DNA from: Shewanella avicenniae
Lineage (GTDB): Bacteria; Pseudomonadota; Gammaproteobacteria; Enterobacterales; Shewanellaceae
Direction: 5' to 3'
DNA length: 64,000 bases
NCBI RefSeq assembly: GCF_017354945.1
Contig: NZ_CP071503.1
Location: forward strand, 2,852,001-2,916,000
Shown: piece after piece, positions 15,344-24,523 of the stretch
How the letters are laid out: the number at the start of each line of letters is the position of its first letter
How positions within the stretch are numbered: the stretch's first letter is position 1
Program-made: the position numbers and the translations under genes
The notes under the pieces: model-generated
Seen by the model: only the letters and a program-made list of their open reading frames with translations
Told to the model about the DNA's origin: nothing
Database searches by the model: none

Positions 15344-15673
15344 ATGTTTGTATTTACTGATACCCGTGTGGTTAAGCAATGGCCTGAGCGCCTGTTGGTG
15401 GGGGAAGATGGCGGCAACGTGGTTGAGTATCCAGTGGCGTTCGACTTGGAGCTACTGCCTGAGAAAGACTATTTGGCGCTGCTCAAGGAAGGCCCTGAAA
15501 AAGTGATGAATAAAATCCTTAAAGGCTGGTCAGGGATTGGTGACAAATCTGGTGCACCGATGGCAGACACACCAGAGAACCGCAACGCGTTGTTCAACTG
15601 GACGCCATTCACCAGTGCCGTGTTGCGCGCTTACCGTCAAGCATCGAGCGGGGAAGCTGCAAGAAAAAACTAA
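15344..15673 (+). CDS. Tail assembly chaperone G
   Basis: A 109-aa protein between tube and tape measure, the fixed position of lambda gpG equivalents. It would coat the tape measure during tail assembly. The last codons before the stop contain the slippery heptamer A-AAA-AAC (15,664-15,670) in the correct frame for -1 slippage, allowing readthrough into the next ORF. Confidence 0.85.
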   Translation: MFVFTDTRVVKQWPERLLVGEDGGNVVEYPVAFDLELLPEKDYLALLKEGPEKVMNKILKGWSGIGDKSGAPMADTPENRNALFNWTPFTSAVLRAYRQASSGEAARKN

Positions 15674-16014
15674 CGGAGGGAGTGCGGCAATGGTATGCCA
15701 GCGCTCCAACACTCAGCGACACCGAGCAACAGCAGTTAGATAAGGAGATGGCTATGCTCGGTGTTACTTGCCGCAAGGAAGCAGAGCCTGAGCCGGTGGT
15801 GTTTTGGGATGAACACCGCTCGGCAATAGAGTGGTGGCTGCAGGTGCAAGACTTGCTGCGTTGGCAAGGGCCAGTATGTGAAGGCTTGGATGTTAGCGCA
15901 GTAAAAGCCGATGCCGAAATGAGTGGCCGCACCATCAACGCTGACGATTATCACCGCTTAAAACTCATTTCACACACCGTTAAAACCCTCTTTAACGACA
16001 GGTTGAAGCACTAA
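15344..16014 (+). CDS. Tail assembly chaperone G-T fusion by -1 ribosomal frameshift
   Basis: The second ORF (GTG 15,682 to 16,014) reads continuously in the -1 frame from the slippery site A-AAA-AAC. Frameshifting there gives G joined to LTEGVRQWYASAPTLS... and a ~222-aa product, as for lambda gpGT. The second ORF has no usable own start: GGAGGG ends only 1 bp before its GTG, too close for initiation, though it could stimulate the shift. The T part resembles DUF1799. The shift rate is unknown. Confidence 0.83.
15664..15670 (+). promoter_or_regulatory. Programmed -1 frameshift site (AAAAAAC)
   Basis: X-XXY-YYZ heptamer aligned to the G reading frame (AGA AAA AAC TAA), directly before the zero-frame stop. 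An SD-like GGAGGG follows at 15,675-15,680. Confidence 0.83.
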
Positions 16015-19000
16015 TGAACGAATTAAAACTGTCCATAAAAGTCACCGCCGATGGCAAGCAGCTCGTTACCGTGATGGGTGATGGTGAACGCAGTGCTAAC
16101 AACCTGTCTAATGCATTGAACTCTACCGGTAAGTCAGGCAAGGCGGCATCAACTGGCATTGATACCGCTGCAACCTCTTCACTTAAAGCAACGACTCAAT
16201 TTGATGGACTACACAAGGCGGTGCTGGCCGCGTTAGGTGGTTTATCAGCGATGGCGCTAGTGGATAAAGCCGACGCATGGGGGCAGATGGCCAGCCGCGT
16301 TAAAATGGCGACCACCTCAGTGGCGGAATACGACTATGTGCAATCGCGCATGGTGGCCAGTGCCAATGAAACCTACCGCAGCATTAACGAAACCCGTGAG
16401 AGCTTTATCTCGATGTCGCCGATTTTGCGCGACCTTGGCTATGGGCTGGGGCAGTCTATCGATATCGTTGATAGCTTTAGTGCCTTGCTGGTGATCAACG
16501 CAGCGAGTAGCGATAAAGCCTCGCAGGCGCAAGATGCGCTGTCCAAGTCGATTCAGTCTGGCCGCATTGAGGCAGATGCGTGGCAGTCGATGTTTGGTGT
16601 TATGCCATCGCTGCTGAACAACCTCACCGCCGTGACTGGTAAGACTGGCAGTGAGATCCGCCAGCTTGGTGTGTCAGGCAAGCTGTCTATCTCTGACCTG
16701 ACCAACGCGCTGTTGCTGTCGCACTCACAGAATATTGAAGCGGTAAAAGAGATGCCAACTACGGTGCGAGATGCACTGATGGCTATCAACAACGTGTGGG
16801 ATGACTACCTTGGCCGCAGCAATGAGGCGCATGGCGTAACGGCGATGATGTCCAGCGGCTTAGTGACCTTGGCCGAAAACTTCAACACGGTTGCTAACAT
16901 TGGTGGTGGCGTACTTGCCGCAGCAATCACGCTGTATCTCACCAACATGGGCAAGGCCGTGGTGACCAGTGGCATGGCGACGGTAGCCAGTGCCGCCCAT
17001 GCAGTACAAGAACTCAAGACCGCCCAAGCGCAAGAGGCGCAAGCCGCGATCACATTAGCGCAGACCCGCGCGATGTTTGGTTTAACCACATCACATGCCC
17101 AAGTGGCCGCCGCTGAAGCGGCTCATGCAGCAGCGTCTGCCCGCTTGGCAGCAGCACAAGCCGTGCTAACTAATGCCTCGCGAGCCGCCGCGCTGGCACT
17201 TGGCCCCGTTGGGTTGGCACTCATTGTGGGTACCGCTGCCGCGTCGTTCTTAACCATGCGCGATGCGTCGCATGAAGGAGCGCAGGCGCTCAAAGACATG
17301 CAGCAGCCAGTGAAAGAGCTGCGCGAAGAGTTCCGCAAACTCAATGATGATCAGCGGGCGGCGCAACTGGTGAAGTGGTCAGACGCTGCGGCTGAGGCAA
17401 CAAAAAAGGCCAAGGCATCATTTCAAGATCTTAGGGGTGCCATTGAAACAGAGTTTACAGTTTCATCAATGACCAGCGCCTATTTGGCTGGTATGGCAAC
17501 TGAAACACCAGTGTTAACTCAATACCGTGCACAGCTTGAAGCCGCTATGGAAGCGGGTAAGCCTCTTGCGCCGTTGTTAAAAGAGATTGGTGCCGCGAGT
17601 GGTGTTCCAGAATCAACAATTAATAACTGGGTGAAGTTAGCCGGCGCGTTCGCTGATGCTCAACAGCAAGCGAACAATGCCAATAAGGTCGTCAGCGATA
17701 TTAAAACCAACTTCTACACACTAGACGGTGCGCTTGATGACTTGGTATCTGGCCCATTATTCACGGGCGAAGCAAAGATTACCGCGCCAGTCATCTCTGA
17801 CCCCGGGCTAACCAAATCCGCACAGGAGATGATTAATAAGCTCAACGAGCAAACCACGCTGTTTGGTGCGGCTACTGAGTCGGCCAAGGTGTTCTATCAG
17901 CTACAGGCAGGCGCGTTAGTTGGGTTAGACCCTCTGATGGCGGAAAAGCTGATTAAAGCCGCTGCCGACCTCGATGCGCAGAAAGCGGCAGAGGAACAAA
18001 CAAAGAAGAACAAAGCTGCAGAAGATAAACGGGCTGAAACTTTAAAAACCCTGCTCGGTCATATCGACCCAGTGACCACTGCCGCTAAGCAATATGCTGA
18101 GCAAGAGCAGTTGCTGAAAACCTACTTTGAACAGACCAACACACCGTTGGCTGAGCGGACGCGTTTGCTTGCTGCTCTCAAAAACCAGTACGAGCAGAGC
18201 ACACCTTATAGCCAACTGCGTAACCAGCTAGACCCGAGTTATGCCGAGGGACAAGCACACAACACCAACATCGATGTGCTTAACAATGAGCTAGCCGCTA
18301 CGCCTGAAAATGATGTATCAAAGCGTGCTGAAATTAACGCGCTGATTGAGGCTGAGCAGCAACGTCATGCTGACAAGATGAACGAGATCAACAGTGGTGT
18401 ATCGATCAACTGGAATCAGATGTGGCAAGACAGTCTTGACCGCATGACCAGCGGCATTGGCGAAGCCACAGCTGATGCCTTGTTTGAGTCGAAAAACTTC
18501 GGAGAAGGCGTAAAAGAAACTATTCGCGGCACAGCAAAAGCATTGGTGCAGATGTCTATTGAATGGGGCGCAAGAAAGCTAGTGATGGCTGCATTGGATC
18601 GCAGTATTGCGACTACAAGTGCTGCAACCAATGTTGCCACTGCGGCGGCAACAGGTACATCAATGGCCGCTGCTTATGCCCCAGCAGCTGCAATGGCATC
18701 GTTAGCCTCGTTCGGGGGAAACTCGATTCCTGCGATGGTGGGGATTACTGCGACAACCATGTTAGCTGAATCTCTCTCTATTCTCGGTATCGCCCACGAT
18801 GGCCTACCGATTAACCGCAACGAGGGTACTTACTTGCTACGCCAAGATGAGATGGTATTGAACCCCAAGCAGCGAGATAACTTTGAATATCTTGTGGACT
18901 ACGCAAAAAACGGAAACAACGGCGGCGCTAATCAGGTGAATCTCACCGTATCACCGACCATAGTTGTGAGCAGTGAATCACAAGTGAGTGACGTGCAAGA

Positions 19001-19088
19001 GCTATTACCGGAAATTGTTAAGGCCACCAAAATTGCTGTGGCTGAAGACTTCGCTAATCGCGGTATGATTTGGCGTGCTGCAAACTAA
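16014..19088 (+). CDS. Tail tape measure protein
   Basis: A 1024-aa protein, the longest in the tail block, that sets tail length. Residues ~60-260 match the tape-measure N-terminal domain (WGQMASRVKMATTSVAEYDYVQ..., GRIEADAWQSMFGVMPSLL). Hydrophobic stretches follow at ~295-320 and ~390-415, then long helices, and the C-terminus (~900-950) has Ala-rich hydrophobic segments that could enter the host membrane. At ~1.5 A per residue the tail would be about 150 nm, typical of a siphovirus. It starts overlapping the T frame (TAATG). Confidence 0.94.
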   Translation: MNELKLSIKVTADGKQLVTVMGDGERSANNLSNALNSTGKSGKAASTGIDTAATSSLKATTQFDGLHKAVLAALGGLSAMALVDKADAWGQMASRVKMATTSVAEYDYVQSRMVASANETYRSINETRESFISMSPILRDLGYGLGQSIDIVDSFSALLVINAASSDKASQAQDALSKSIQSGRIEADAWQSMFGVMPSLLNNLTAVTGKTGSEIRQLGVSGKLSISDLTNALLLSHSQNIEAVKEMPTTVRDALMAINNVWDDYLGRSNEAHGVTAMMSSGLVTLAENFNTVANIGGGVLAAAITLYLTNMGKAVVTSGMATVASAAHAVQELKTAQAQEAQAAITLAQTRAMFGLTTSHAQVAAAEAAHAAASARLAAAQAVLTNASRAAALALGPVGLALIVGTAAASFLTMRDASHEGAQALKDMQQPVKELREEFRKLNDDQRAAQLVKWSDAAAEATKKAKASFQDLRGAIETEFTVSSMTSAYLAGMATETPVLTQYRAQLEAAMEAGKPLAPLLKEIGAASGVPESTINNWVKLAGAFADAQQQANNANKVVSDIKTNFYTLDGALDDLVSGPLFTGEAKITAPVISDPGLTKSAQEMINKLNEQTTLFGAATESAKVFYQLQAGALVGLDPLMAEKLIKAAADLDAQKAAEEQTKKNKAAEDKRAETLKTLLGHIDPVTTAAKQYAEQEQLLKTYFEQTNTPLAERTRLLAALKNQYEQSTPYSQLRNQLDPSYAEGQAHNTNIDVLNNELAATPENDVSKRAEINALIEAEQQRHADKMNEINSGVSINWNQMWQDSLDRMTSGIGEATADALFESKNFGEGVKETIRGTAKALVQMSIEWGARKLVMAALDRSIATTSAATNVATAAATGTSMAAAYAPAAAMASLASFGGNSIPAMVGITATTMLAESLSILGIAHDGLPINRNEGTYLLRQDEMVLNPKQRDNFEYLVDYAKNGNNGGANQVNLTVSPTIVVSSESQVSDVQELLPEIVKATKIAVAEDFANRGMIWRAAN

Positions 19089-19127
19089 TTTGAGCGCGTG
19101 TTTTTAGCTTTCCGTGAAAGTCAGCAT

Positions 19128-19149
19128 AACCCCGAAACCTTTCATATCC
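19128..19149 (+). promoter_or_regulatory. Late-promoter-like element, copy 3 (tail-tip operon)
   Basis: Identical to the 22-bp copy at 1575. It lies between the tape measure and the tail-tip genes, corresponding to the third late operon (PP in Mu). Confidence 0.7.
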
Positions 19150-19159
19150 GCCAATGAAG

Positions 19160-19195
19160 CCGTGACCGAGATAATCCGTCACGGTTTTTGTTTTT
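19160..19195 (+). terminator. Intrinsic terminator after the tape measure gene
   Basis: Stem CCGTGAC (19,160-19,166) with GTCACGG (19,178-19,184), followed by TTTTTGTTTTT. It begins 10 bp after late element 3, so an activator-driven start would lie near or inside the stem. Confidence 0.87.
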
Positions 19196-19213
19196 CTACG
19201 GGCGGAGTATTGC

Positions 19214-19819
19214 GTGCTGACCTTTCCTGACGGCATCCTTCCAACAGAATGCGCTTGGCAGCTGGTGTCGCGTTCCAAACAGTTTAAGAACCCGTACACC
19301 AACGGCGGTGGGCAAACCTTAGCGTTGCCCGGAGTGTACTGGACGGCAACACTGACGTTTGGCGTGCTCACTCGCGCACAAGCGGCGCTGATGGCGGGCT
19401 TTATTGCTGAAATGAACGGCATGGCGGGCAGTATGCAGATTTGGGATCATGCCTTCGCCATCCCGCAAGGCAATGCGGGCGGTACGCCAGTCGTCGATGG
19501 TAATGGCCAATCAGGCATCACGCTGAACATTCGCGGCTGTACCCCATCCGTCACATGGCTCAAAACGGGCGACTACTTTCAACTCGGTAATCAACTGCAC
19601 ATTATGACCGCCGATGCGGCGACTGATGTTACAGGCCGCTGCACATTAAGATTCCGCGCGCCGATGCGACAACAACCTGCCGATGGCACCGCACTTATCA
19701 CAATTAAGCCAAAAGCCATCATGAGGTTAAAAGACGATAACCAAGGAATGCGTCGCTCGACCAAAAAACTGGTCATTTCTTCTTTTAGCCTCGAACTAGA
19801 GGAGGACATCACAGCATGA
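19214..19819 (+). CDS. Minor tail protein (distal-tail-like)
   Basis: A 201-aa protein starting at GTG with GGGCGGAG six bases upstream. First gene of the tail-tip operon, directly after the tape measure, where distal tail or tail-tip ring proteins are encoded in siphoviruses. The sequence (TFPDGILPTECAWQLVSRSKQF..., later SFSLELEEDI) fits minor tail proteins of B3-like transposable siphophages. The exact role is inferred from order. Confidence 0.72.
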   Translation: MLTFPDGILPTECAWQLVSRSKQFKNPYTNGGGQTLALPGVYWTATLTFGVLTRAQAALMAGFIAEMNGMAGSMQIWDHAFAIPQGNAGGTPVVDGNGQSGITLNIRGCTPSVTWLKTGDYFQLGNQLHIMTADAATDVTGRCTLRFRAPMRQQPADGTALITIKPKAIMRLKDDNQGMRRSTKKLVISSFSLELEEDITA

Positions 19820-20439
19820 ATGGTCTGTTTAGTCCTGAGATGATGGTCATTCTTAGACAGCGCAACCTCACCGCGGCGCTGTTGGTGTATTTGGATTTTG
19901 CTTCTGGTCCTGTCTATCTGCATAGCGGCGTCGGACAACTGGCCTATCAAGGTAACACCTACTTAGGAATTGGCACGCTTGGCAGCATTGGTGCGGTGAC
20001 TGAGTCTGGCAAAGTTGCCCCTAAAAAACTGCGGCTAACGTTGTCTGGCATTCCGCCAGAGCTGCTAAGTTCGGCACTCACTGAATACTATCAAAATCGA
20101 CCAGCACAAATCCGCTTTGCCATTTTGCATAACGATACTTATGCCGTGATTGGTGCTGATTTGCTGTTTGCTGGCCGCATGGATGTTATGACCTTGACCG
20201 ATGGCGATGAATCAACGCTGCAGTTGGATGTGAATTCGCGCGGCATTGACTGGAAGAACGCTCGCAATGGTCGCTATACCGACGCCGATCAGCAATCGCG
20301 ATATCCCGGTGATAAGTTCTTTGAGTTTGTCTCGCAAACTGTCGAACGCGAATTGCAGTGGGGTATTCCAAGTAAGTCCAACACCAGTAGTGCGGGTGGT
20401 GGAGGTACCAGTAATAGTACGAGGATGGCACGTCGATGA
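19816..20439 (+). CDS. Tail-tip protein, DUF2163-like
   Basis: A 207-aa protein overlapping the previous gene by 4 bp. The pattern (LVYLDFASGPVYLHSGVGQLAYQGNTYLGIGTLG..., TLQLDVNSRGIDW) matches the baseplate/tail-tip hub proteins that link the tube to protein J. The C-terminus is a flexible Gly/Ser linker ending in a basic MARR. Function in assembly is inferred from position. Confidence 0.78.
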   Translation: MNGLFSPEMMVILRQRNLTAALLVYLDFASGPVYLHSGVGQLAYQGNTYLGIGTLGSIGAVTESGKVAPKKLRLTLSGIPPELLSSALTEYYQNRPAQIRFAILHNDTYAVIGADLLFAGRMDVMTLTDGDESTLQLDVNSRGIDWKNARNGRYTDADQQSRYPGDKFFEFVSQTVERELQWGIPSKSNTSSAGGGGTSNSTRMARR

Positions 20440-20828
20440 CCGACTTAAACACATTTATTAGCGAACGTCGTCACCGCCAATTCGTATGGGGTGAAAACGA
20501 TTGCTGCTTGTTCGTTGCTGATTGGCTACTTGCAAAAGGCAGTGACGTTGGAGACATTGCTGCTGAGTTTCGTGGTACCTATAACAGCCAGCAAGGCGCG
20601 TTTAAACAGCTCTTAAGTCGTGGATATAACGATATTAAAACAGCATTTGAAGTCAAGCTTGGTACACCTGTACAGCGCTTGATGCTGCGCCGTGGTGATG
20701 TTGTATTACTCGATACTAATAATGGCGATGTTATGGGGATATTTGCGGGGCAATGCTGCTTTGCTTTGGCGCAGAACGGCGTTGATAGCTACTCCATCTT
20801 TAACATAAAACAAGGATGGTGGGTGTGA
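20436..20828 (+). CDS. Tail-tip peptidase-like protein (DUF6950/NlpC-P60-like)
   Basis: A 130-aa protein. The motif FVWGENDCCLFVADW at residues 16-30 places a conserved Asp-Cys as in DUF6950 and other NlpC/P60-related phage tail proteins (lambda gpK type), and the later GDVVLLDTNNGDVMGIF is the usual core strand pair. A clear catalytic His was not identified, so activity is uncertain. Its TGA overlaps the start of J (GTGA). Confidence 0.8.
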   Translation: MTDLNTFISERRHRQFVWGENDCCLFVADWLLAKGSDVGDIAAEFRGTYNSQQGAFKQLLSRGYNDIKTAFEVKLGTPVQRLMLRRGDVVLLDTNNGDVMGIFAGQCCFALAQNGVDSYSIFNIKQGWWV

Positions 20829-23800
20829 GTGATATTATTGAAGGCACCCTCAAAGGTGTACCAGTTGGCAAACTACTATTTAATCGACTTGGTATTGATG
20901 CGTGGTGGGAGGTTGATGCGGGTAAATGGGTGCGCGATGCGCTCATGCCTTCGGTACCGGACTTTAGCAATGATGCGCTCAACCAACAGCAGATGGTCAA
21001 GAACCCCATCGAAGCCCGCCGCACTATCTATGGTCGCGCCATGGTATCGGGGCCGATGGTTTACGCCGAAGAGTCTGGCGACGATAACGAGTATCTGCAT
21101 ATTGTTATCCCACTGGCCGCGCACAAATGTGATGCAATTGAAGAAATCTGGTTTGATGACGTGCTCGTGTGGGATGGCGCGTTAAATAGCGACTACAGAG
21201 ACCACGCGCGCATCAAAATTCACTTAGGCGACCAAACCAATGCCGATAGTGAACTGGTCGCAGAAGCCAGCAACTGGACAACTGAACATGTTGGCGTTGG
21301 CATCACCTACATCTATGTGCGCTTACTTAACGATGGGGAGTTTTGGACATCAGGAGTGCCGAACGTTAAAGCCTTGGTACGCGGCAAACCTGTTTATGAT
21401 CCCCGCAAAGACAGCACTATTGGTGGCAGTGGTAACCATATAGTCAGCGATGACAGTACGTGGGAATGGAGCGATAACTGGGCGCTGTGTGTACTCGATT
21501 TCACCTTGTTTGAAGCGGGCATCGGTGCGGCAGTGTCTGAGGTCAATATGACCAGCTTCGCCAATGCCGCCAACGATAGCGACCAACGGGTAATCTACAA
21601 CGAAAGTGGCGACAGTGAGCGCCGCTACACCTGCAACGGTACCTGCACTCAAGCGCAATCACCGACCTCCATTTTAGAAAAGATGCTCACTGCTGGCGCG
21701 GGCATGATGGCCTACATTGGCGGTGAATACACGCTCACATCCGGTGTTTATCAAGGCCCGTATGTCATCGAGCTGACAGAAGATGACTTGGCGGGCAACA
21801 TCGAGCTGCGACCGTTCAATGCGCGGGCGAACCTGTTCAATACCGTCAAAGGCACCTTTGTAGATCCTGATAGCGCCTATCAGGCCACTGACTTTCCGCC
21901 CTATGAGTCTGACTACTATCGCAACCAAGACAACGGCGAGTACATCACCAGTGATGTGGACTACCCCTTTACTCAATCAGTCTATACCGCGCAGCGCCTT
22001 GCCAAACTCGCGTTAGAAATGAACCGCGCAGGTCAGCAAATCTCGGTACCCGTCAACATGATTGGCTTGGCCATCAACGTCGGTATGGTGATCAAACTGA
22101 ACTTGCCACGCCTTGGGATTAATGCCGAATATCAGGTCTTAGATCGCGAAGTGAAATTGGGCGACCCAGTTTACCTCACTCTGCGTATTACCAGCGCAGA
22201 ACTGTACGACTATGCCATGGGCAGCTACACCATTAAGCCGCTCACACCGCCGCTGAACTTGCCAGATCCATCGGTTGTGCCCTCACCAAAAAACCTCACT
22301 TGGACATCATTCGATAGCGATGCCAGCCAACTTGGTCAGCTCACATGGGAAGCGCCGGGTGGCGTGAGTTCGTATCGATATCGCATTGAAATCCAAAGCG
22401 GTGACTTTCTTGCCTACCAAATGAACATCACCGGCACCGTGCTCACTGTGCCGCGCATCGATGCCGGTAACTACACCGTCAAAGTGTGGGCAATCAACAT
22501 GTTCAGCAATCGCAGCAACAATCCTGCCGAACTCTTACTGGCTGTTGCTACGGCGCCGCCATTGATCGGCATCGATGTTGACGCATCACTGTTTGAACTG
22601 CGCATTACCCCTCGTACAGCGGTGAGTACGGCCACTAGCACGGTTTTTAACGTCAAAGGCGGCGAAACCGAGAACGTGGCCGATGCCACCGACATTGGAA
22701 CGGGTAAAACGGTGGTGTGGACAGGCCTGCGCTCTGGTTGGTCTTATTACCTTTGGGCGCAAACGGTGAATGATTACGGCATCAGCGAGTGGTTCGGCCC
22801 CGTTGCTGTATCAACCAGCAGTGATAACACCCGCTTAACTGATAGCCTCGCTGATAGCATCACCGAGTCCATGCTCGGGCAAGCGCTGTTGTCGAAAATC
22901 GACTTAGCCACTCAGTCAGGATCAGCCTTAGCCGACAACTTAGCTGCTGTACGCCAGTCGATAGACGATGCAAAACAGCAACTATTGTTGGCTCAGTTTG
23001 ATATCAGCACCAACCAGCAGGACCGCGTTGCGTTTAACGCCCGTATTGCGCTATTAGATGAAGCGCGCGAACTGATTGATAGCCGCTTGGGTGAATTGGG
23101 GGACCAAGTAGGCACTATTGGCACCCGCATCAGCAATGTGGAGACTGAAAACGCCGGTACCGCCGCGCGCTTATCCGCCGTTGAAGCCAGCAGCGAACAA
23201 AGCGCCAGCCGTGTTGCATCACTTGAACAAGCCAGCGATGAGCAAGCGTTATCAATTGATGACTTAGAAACGGTTAACGCCAGCCAAAGCAGCCGGTTAA
23301 CGAATGTTGAGCAAACTAATGCATCACAAGCGCAAAGCCTTACACAGCTGCAAACTCAGCAAAATAGCCAAGGCACCAGCATTGCCAACTTGCAGCAAAC
23401 GACTGCCGACCAAGCGCTGGAGATACAGCAGATTGAAGCCGAGCAAGGAAATCAGTCCAGCCGCATCAACAATCTACAACAGGCATCGAGCGACCAAGCG
23501 CAGCAATTCAGCGAACTGGAAACCGAGCTTAATGACCAGTCAAGCCGAGTGTCACAAGTAGAAGCTACAACCGCTACTCAGGCGCAAAGCCTCACGCAGC
23601 TGCAAACGCAGCAGAACAACCAAGGCACTAGCATTGCTAACTTGCAGCAAACGACTGCCGACCAAGCGCTGGAGATGCAACAGATTGAGGCGGAGCAGGG
23701 TCAGCACTCAAGCAGTATCAACACTCTGCAACAAGCATCAAGCGACTATGCGCAGCAAATCAGTGAGCTTGAAACCGAATCAAACGATCAAGATGTACGC

Positions 23801-24523
23801 ATCACTGAGCTGACAAAAACTAGCATCGATAGCGCAGAACGAGCCGCCCAGCTGCAAGTTGAAAAAGACAACGCCGCCGCCGAAATGCTGTTGCAAGAAT
23901 TCGCCAGCGCTAAAGAAGTGCGCCGCACCGCTGCGTTATCTGTTCGGGCTGGTGAGGCTGAGTCGAACATCACTGAGCTGCAACAAGTTACAGCAACAAC
24001 CGCCAAATCCGTGCAGCAGTTATCAAGCAAGACTGATGACAATGAGGCCGCGATTGAAATCTCCGCGCAAACGCTTGCAGATCTTAACGGCCAGCTCTCA
24101 GCAATGCTCGGTATCAAAGTGCAGGTTAACAACCGAGGCGAGTTAGTGGTTGCGGGCATTGGTGTTGGCGTTGAAAACACGCCTGCAGGCTTACAGTCTC
24201 AAATCTTGTTCCTCGCCGATCGCATTGCGTTTTTAAACTCAATCAACGGCGATGCAACACCGCTATTTGTGATGCAAGACGGCGTGGCTGTGTTGAATGC
24301 CGCGATTGTCGGTGATCTCACTATCGATTTTGCAAAGCTCAAAGGCACGCTACGGTCGGCTGATTATGTGCCTGGTGAGAACGGGTTTATGTGGTCTAAA
24401 AACGGCGGTTACGAAATTGTTTCCCCGCTTCCGGGTGGTGGTAAGTCTAGACAAACACCTGGGCTGATAGAACTTTTTTACCCTAATGGCAACAGATCAT
24501 TAAGGCTAGGAGGCTGGACATAA
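20825..24523 (+). CDS. Tail-tip/host specificity protein J
   Basis: A 1232-aa protein taken from GTG 20,825 (AAGGA 8 bp upstream, overlapping the previous stop); an ATG at 20,816 is also in frame. N-terminal ~480 residues match the lambda J tip-attachment family (MVSGPMVYAEESGDDNEYLHIVIPLAAHKCD...). Residues ~490-680 contain two fibronectin-III-like domains. Residues ~770-1010 are a long Gln/Ser/Ala-rich trimeric coiled coil with an exact 84-residue repeat. The C-terminus (about 1050-1230) has the lambda-J-type DUF1983-like end. It binds the host receptor. Confidence 0.92.
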   Translation: MSDIIEGTLKGVPVGKLLFNRLGIDAWWEVDAGKWVRDALMPSVPDFSNDALNQQQMVKNPIEARRTIYGRAMVSGPMVYAEESGDDNEYLHIVIPLAAHKCDAIEEIWFDDVLVWDGALNSDYRDHARIKIHLGDQTNADSELVAEASNWTTEHVGVGITYIYVRLLNDGEFWTSGVPNVKALVRGKPVYDPRKDSTIGGSGNHIVSDDSTWEWSDNWALCVLDFTLFEAGIGAAVSEVNMTSFANAANDSDQRVIYNESGDSERRYTCNGTCTQAQSPTSILEKMLTAGAGMMAYIGGEYTLTSGVYQGPYVIELTEDDLAGNIELRPFNARANLFNTVKGTFVDPDSAYQATDFPPYESDYYRNQDNGEYITSDVDYPFTQSVYTAQRLAKLALEMNRAGQQISVPVNMIGLAINVGMVIKLNLPRLGINAEYQVLDREVKLGDPVYLTLRITSAELYDYAMGSYTIKPLTPPLNLPDPSVVPSPKNLTWTSFDSDASQLGQLTWEAPGGVSSYRYRIEIQSGDFLAYQMNITGTVLTVPRIDAGNYTVKVWAINMFSNRSNNPAELLLAVATAPPLIGIDVDASLFELRITPRTAVSTATSTVFNVKGGETENVADATDIGTGKTVVWTGLRSGWSYYLWAQTVNDYGISEWFGPVAVSTSSDNTRLTDSLADSITESMLGQALLSKIDLATQSGSALADNLAAVRQSIDDAKQQLLLAQFDISTNQQDRVAFNARIALLDEARELIDSRLGELGDQVGTIGTRISNVETENAGTAARLSAVEASSEQSASRVASLEQASDEQALSIDDLETVNASQSSRLTNVEQTNASQAQSLTQLQTQQNSQGTSIANLQQTTADQALEIQQIEAEQGNQSSRINNLQQASSDQAQQFSELETELNDQSSRVSQVEATTATQAQSLTQLQTQQNNQGTSIANLQQTTADQALEMQQIEAEQGQHSSSINTLQQASSDYAQQISELETESNDQDVRITELTKTSIDSAERAAQLQVEKDNAAAEMLLQEFASAKEVRRTAALSVRAGEAESNITELQQVTATTAKSVQQLSSKTDDNEAAIEISAQTLADLNGQLSAMLGIKVQVNNRGELVVAGIGVGVENTPAGLQSQILFLADRIAFLNSINGDATPLFVMQDGVAVLNAAIVGDLTIDFAKLKGTLRSADYVPGENGFMWSKNGGYEIVSPLPGGGKSRQTPGLIELFYPNGNRSLRLGGWT
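23330..23833 (+). repeat. 252-bp tandem repeat in the coiled coil of J
   Basis: Segments starting at 23,330 and 23,582 are near-identical for ~120 bp at a spacing of 252 bp (84 codons), coding for AQSLTQLQTQQN then TSIANLQQTTADQALE twice. The remaining part of each unit is more diverged. The frame is kept, so unit gain or loss would lengthen or shorten the fibre shaft. Confidence 0.85.

Noticed and set aside
23330..23833. Repeats in J as a CRISPR-like array
   Set aside because: Units are 252 bp, in frame and coding for a coiled coil; no short repeat-spacer pattern exists here or elsewhere in the window.
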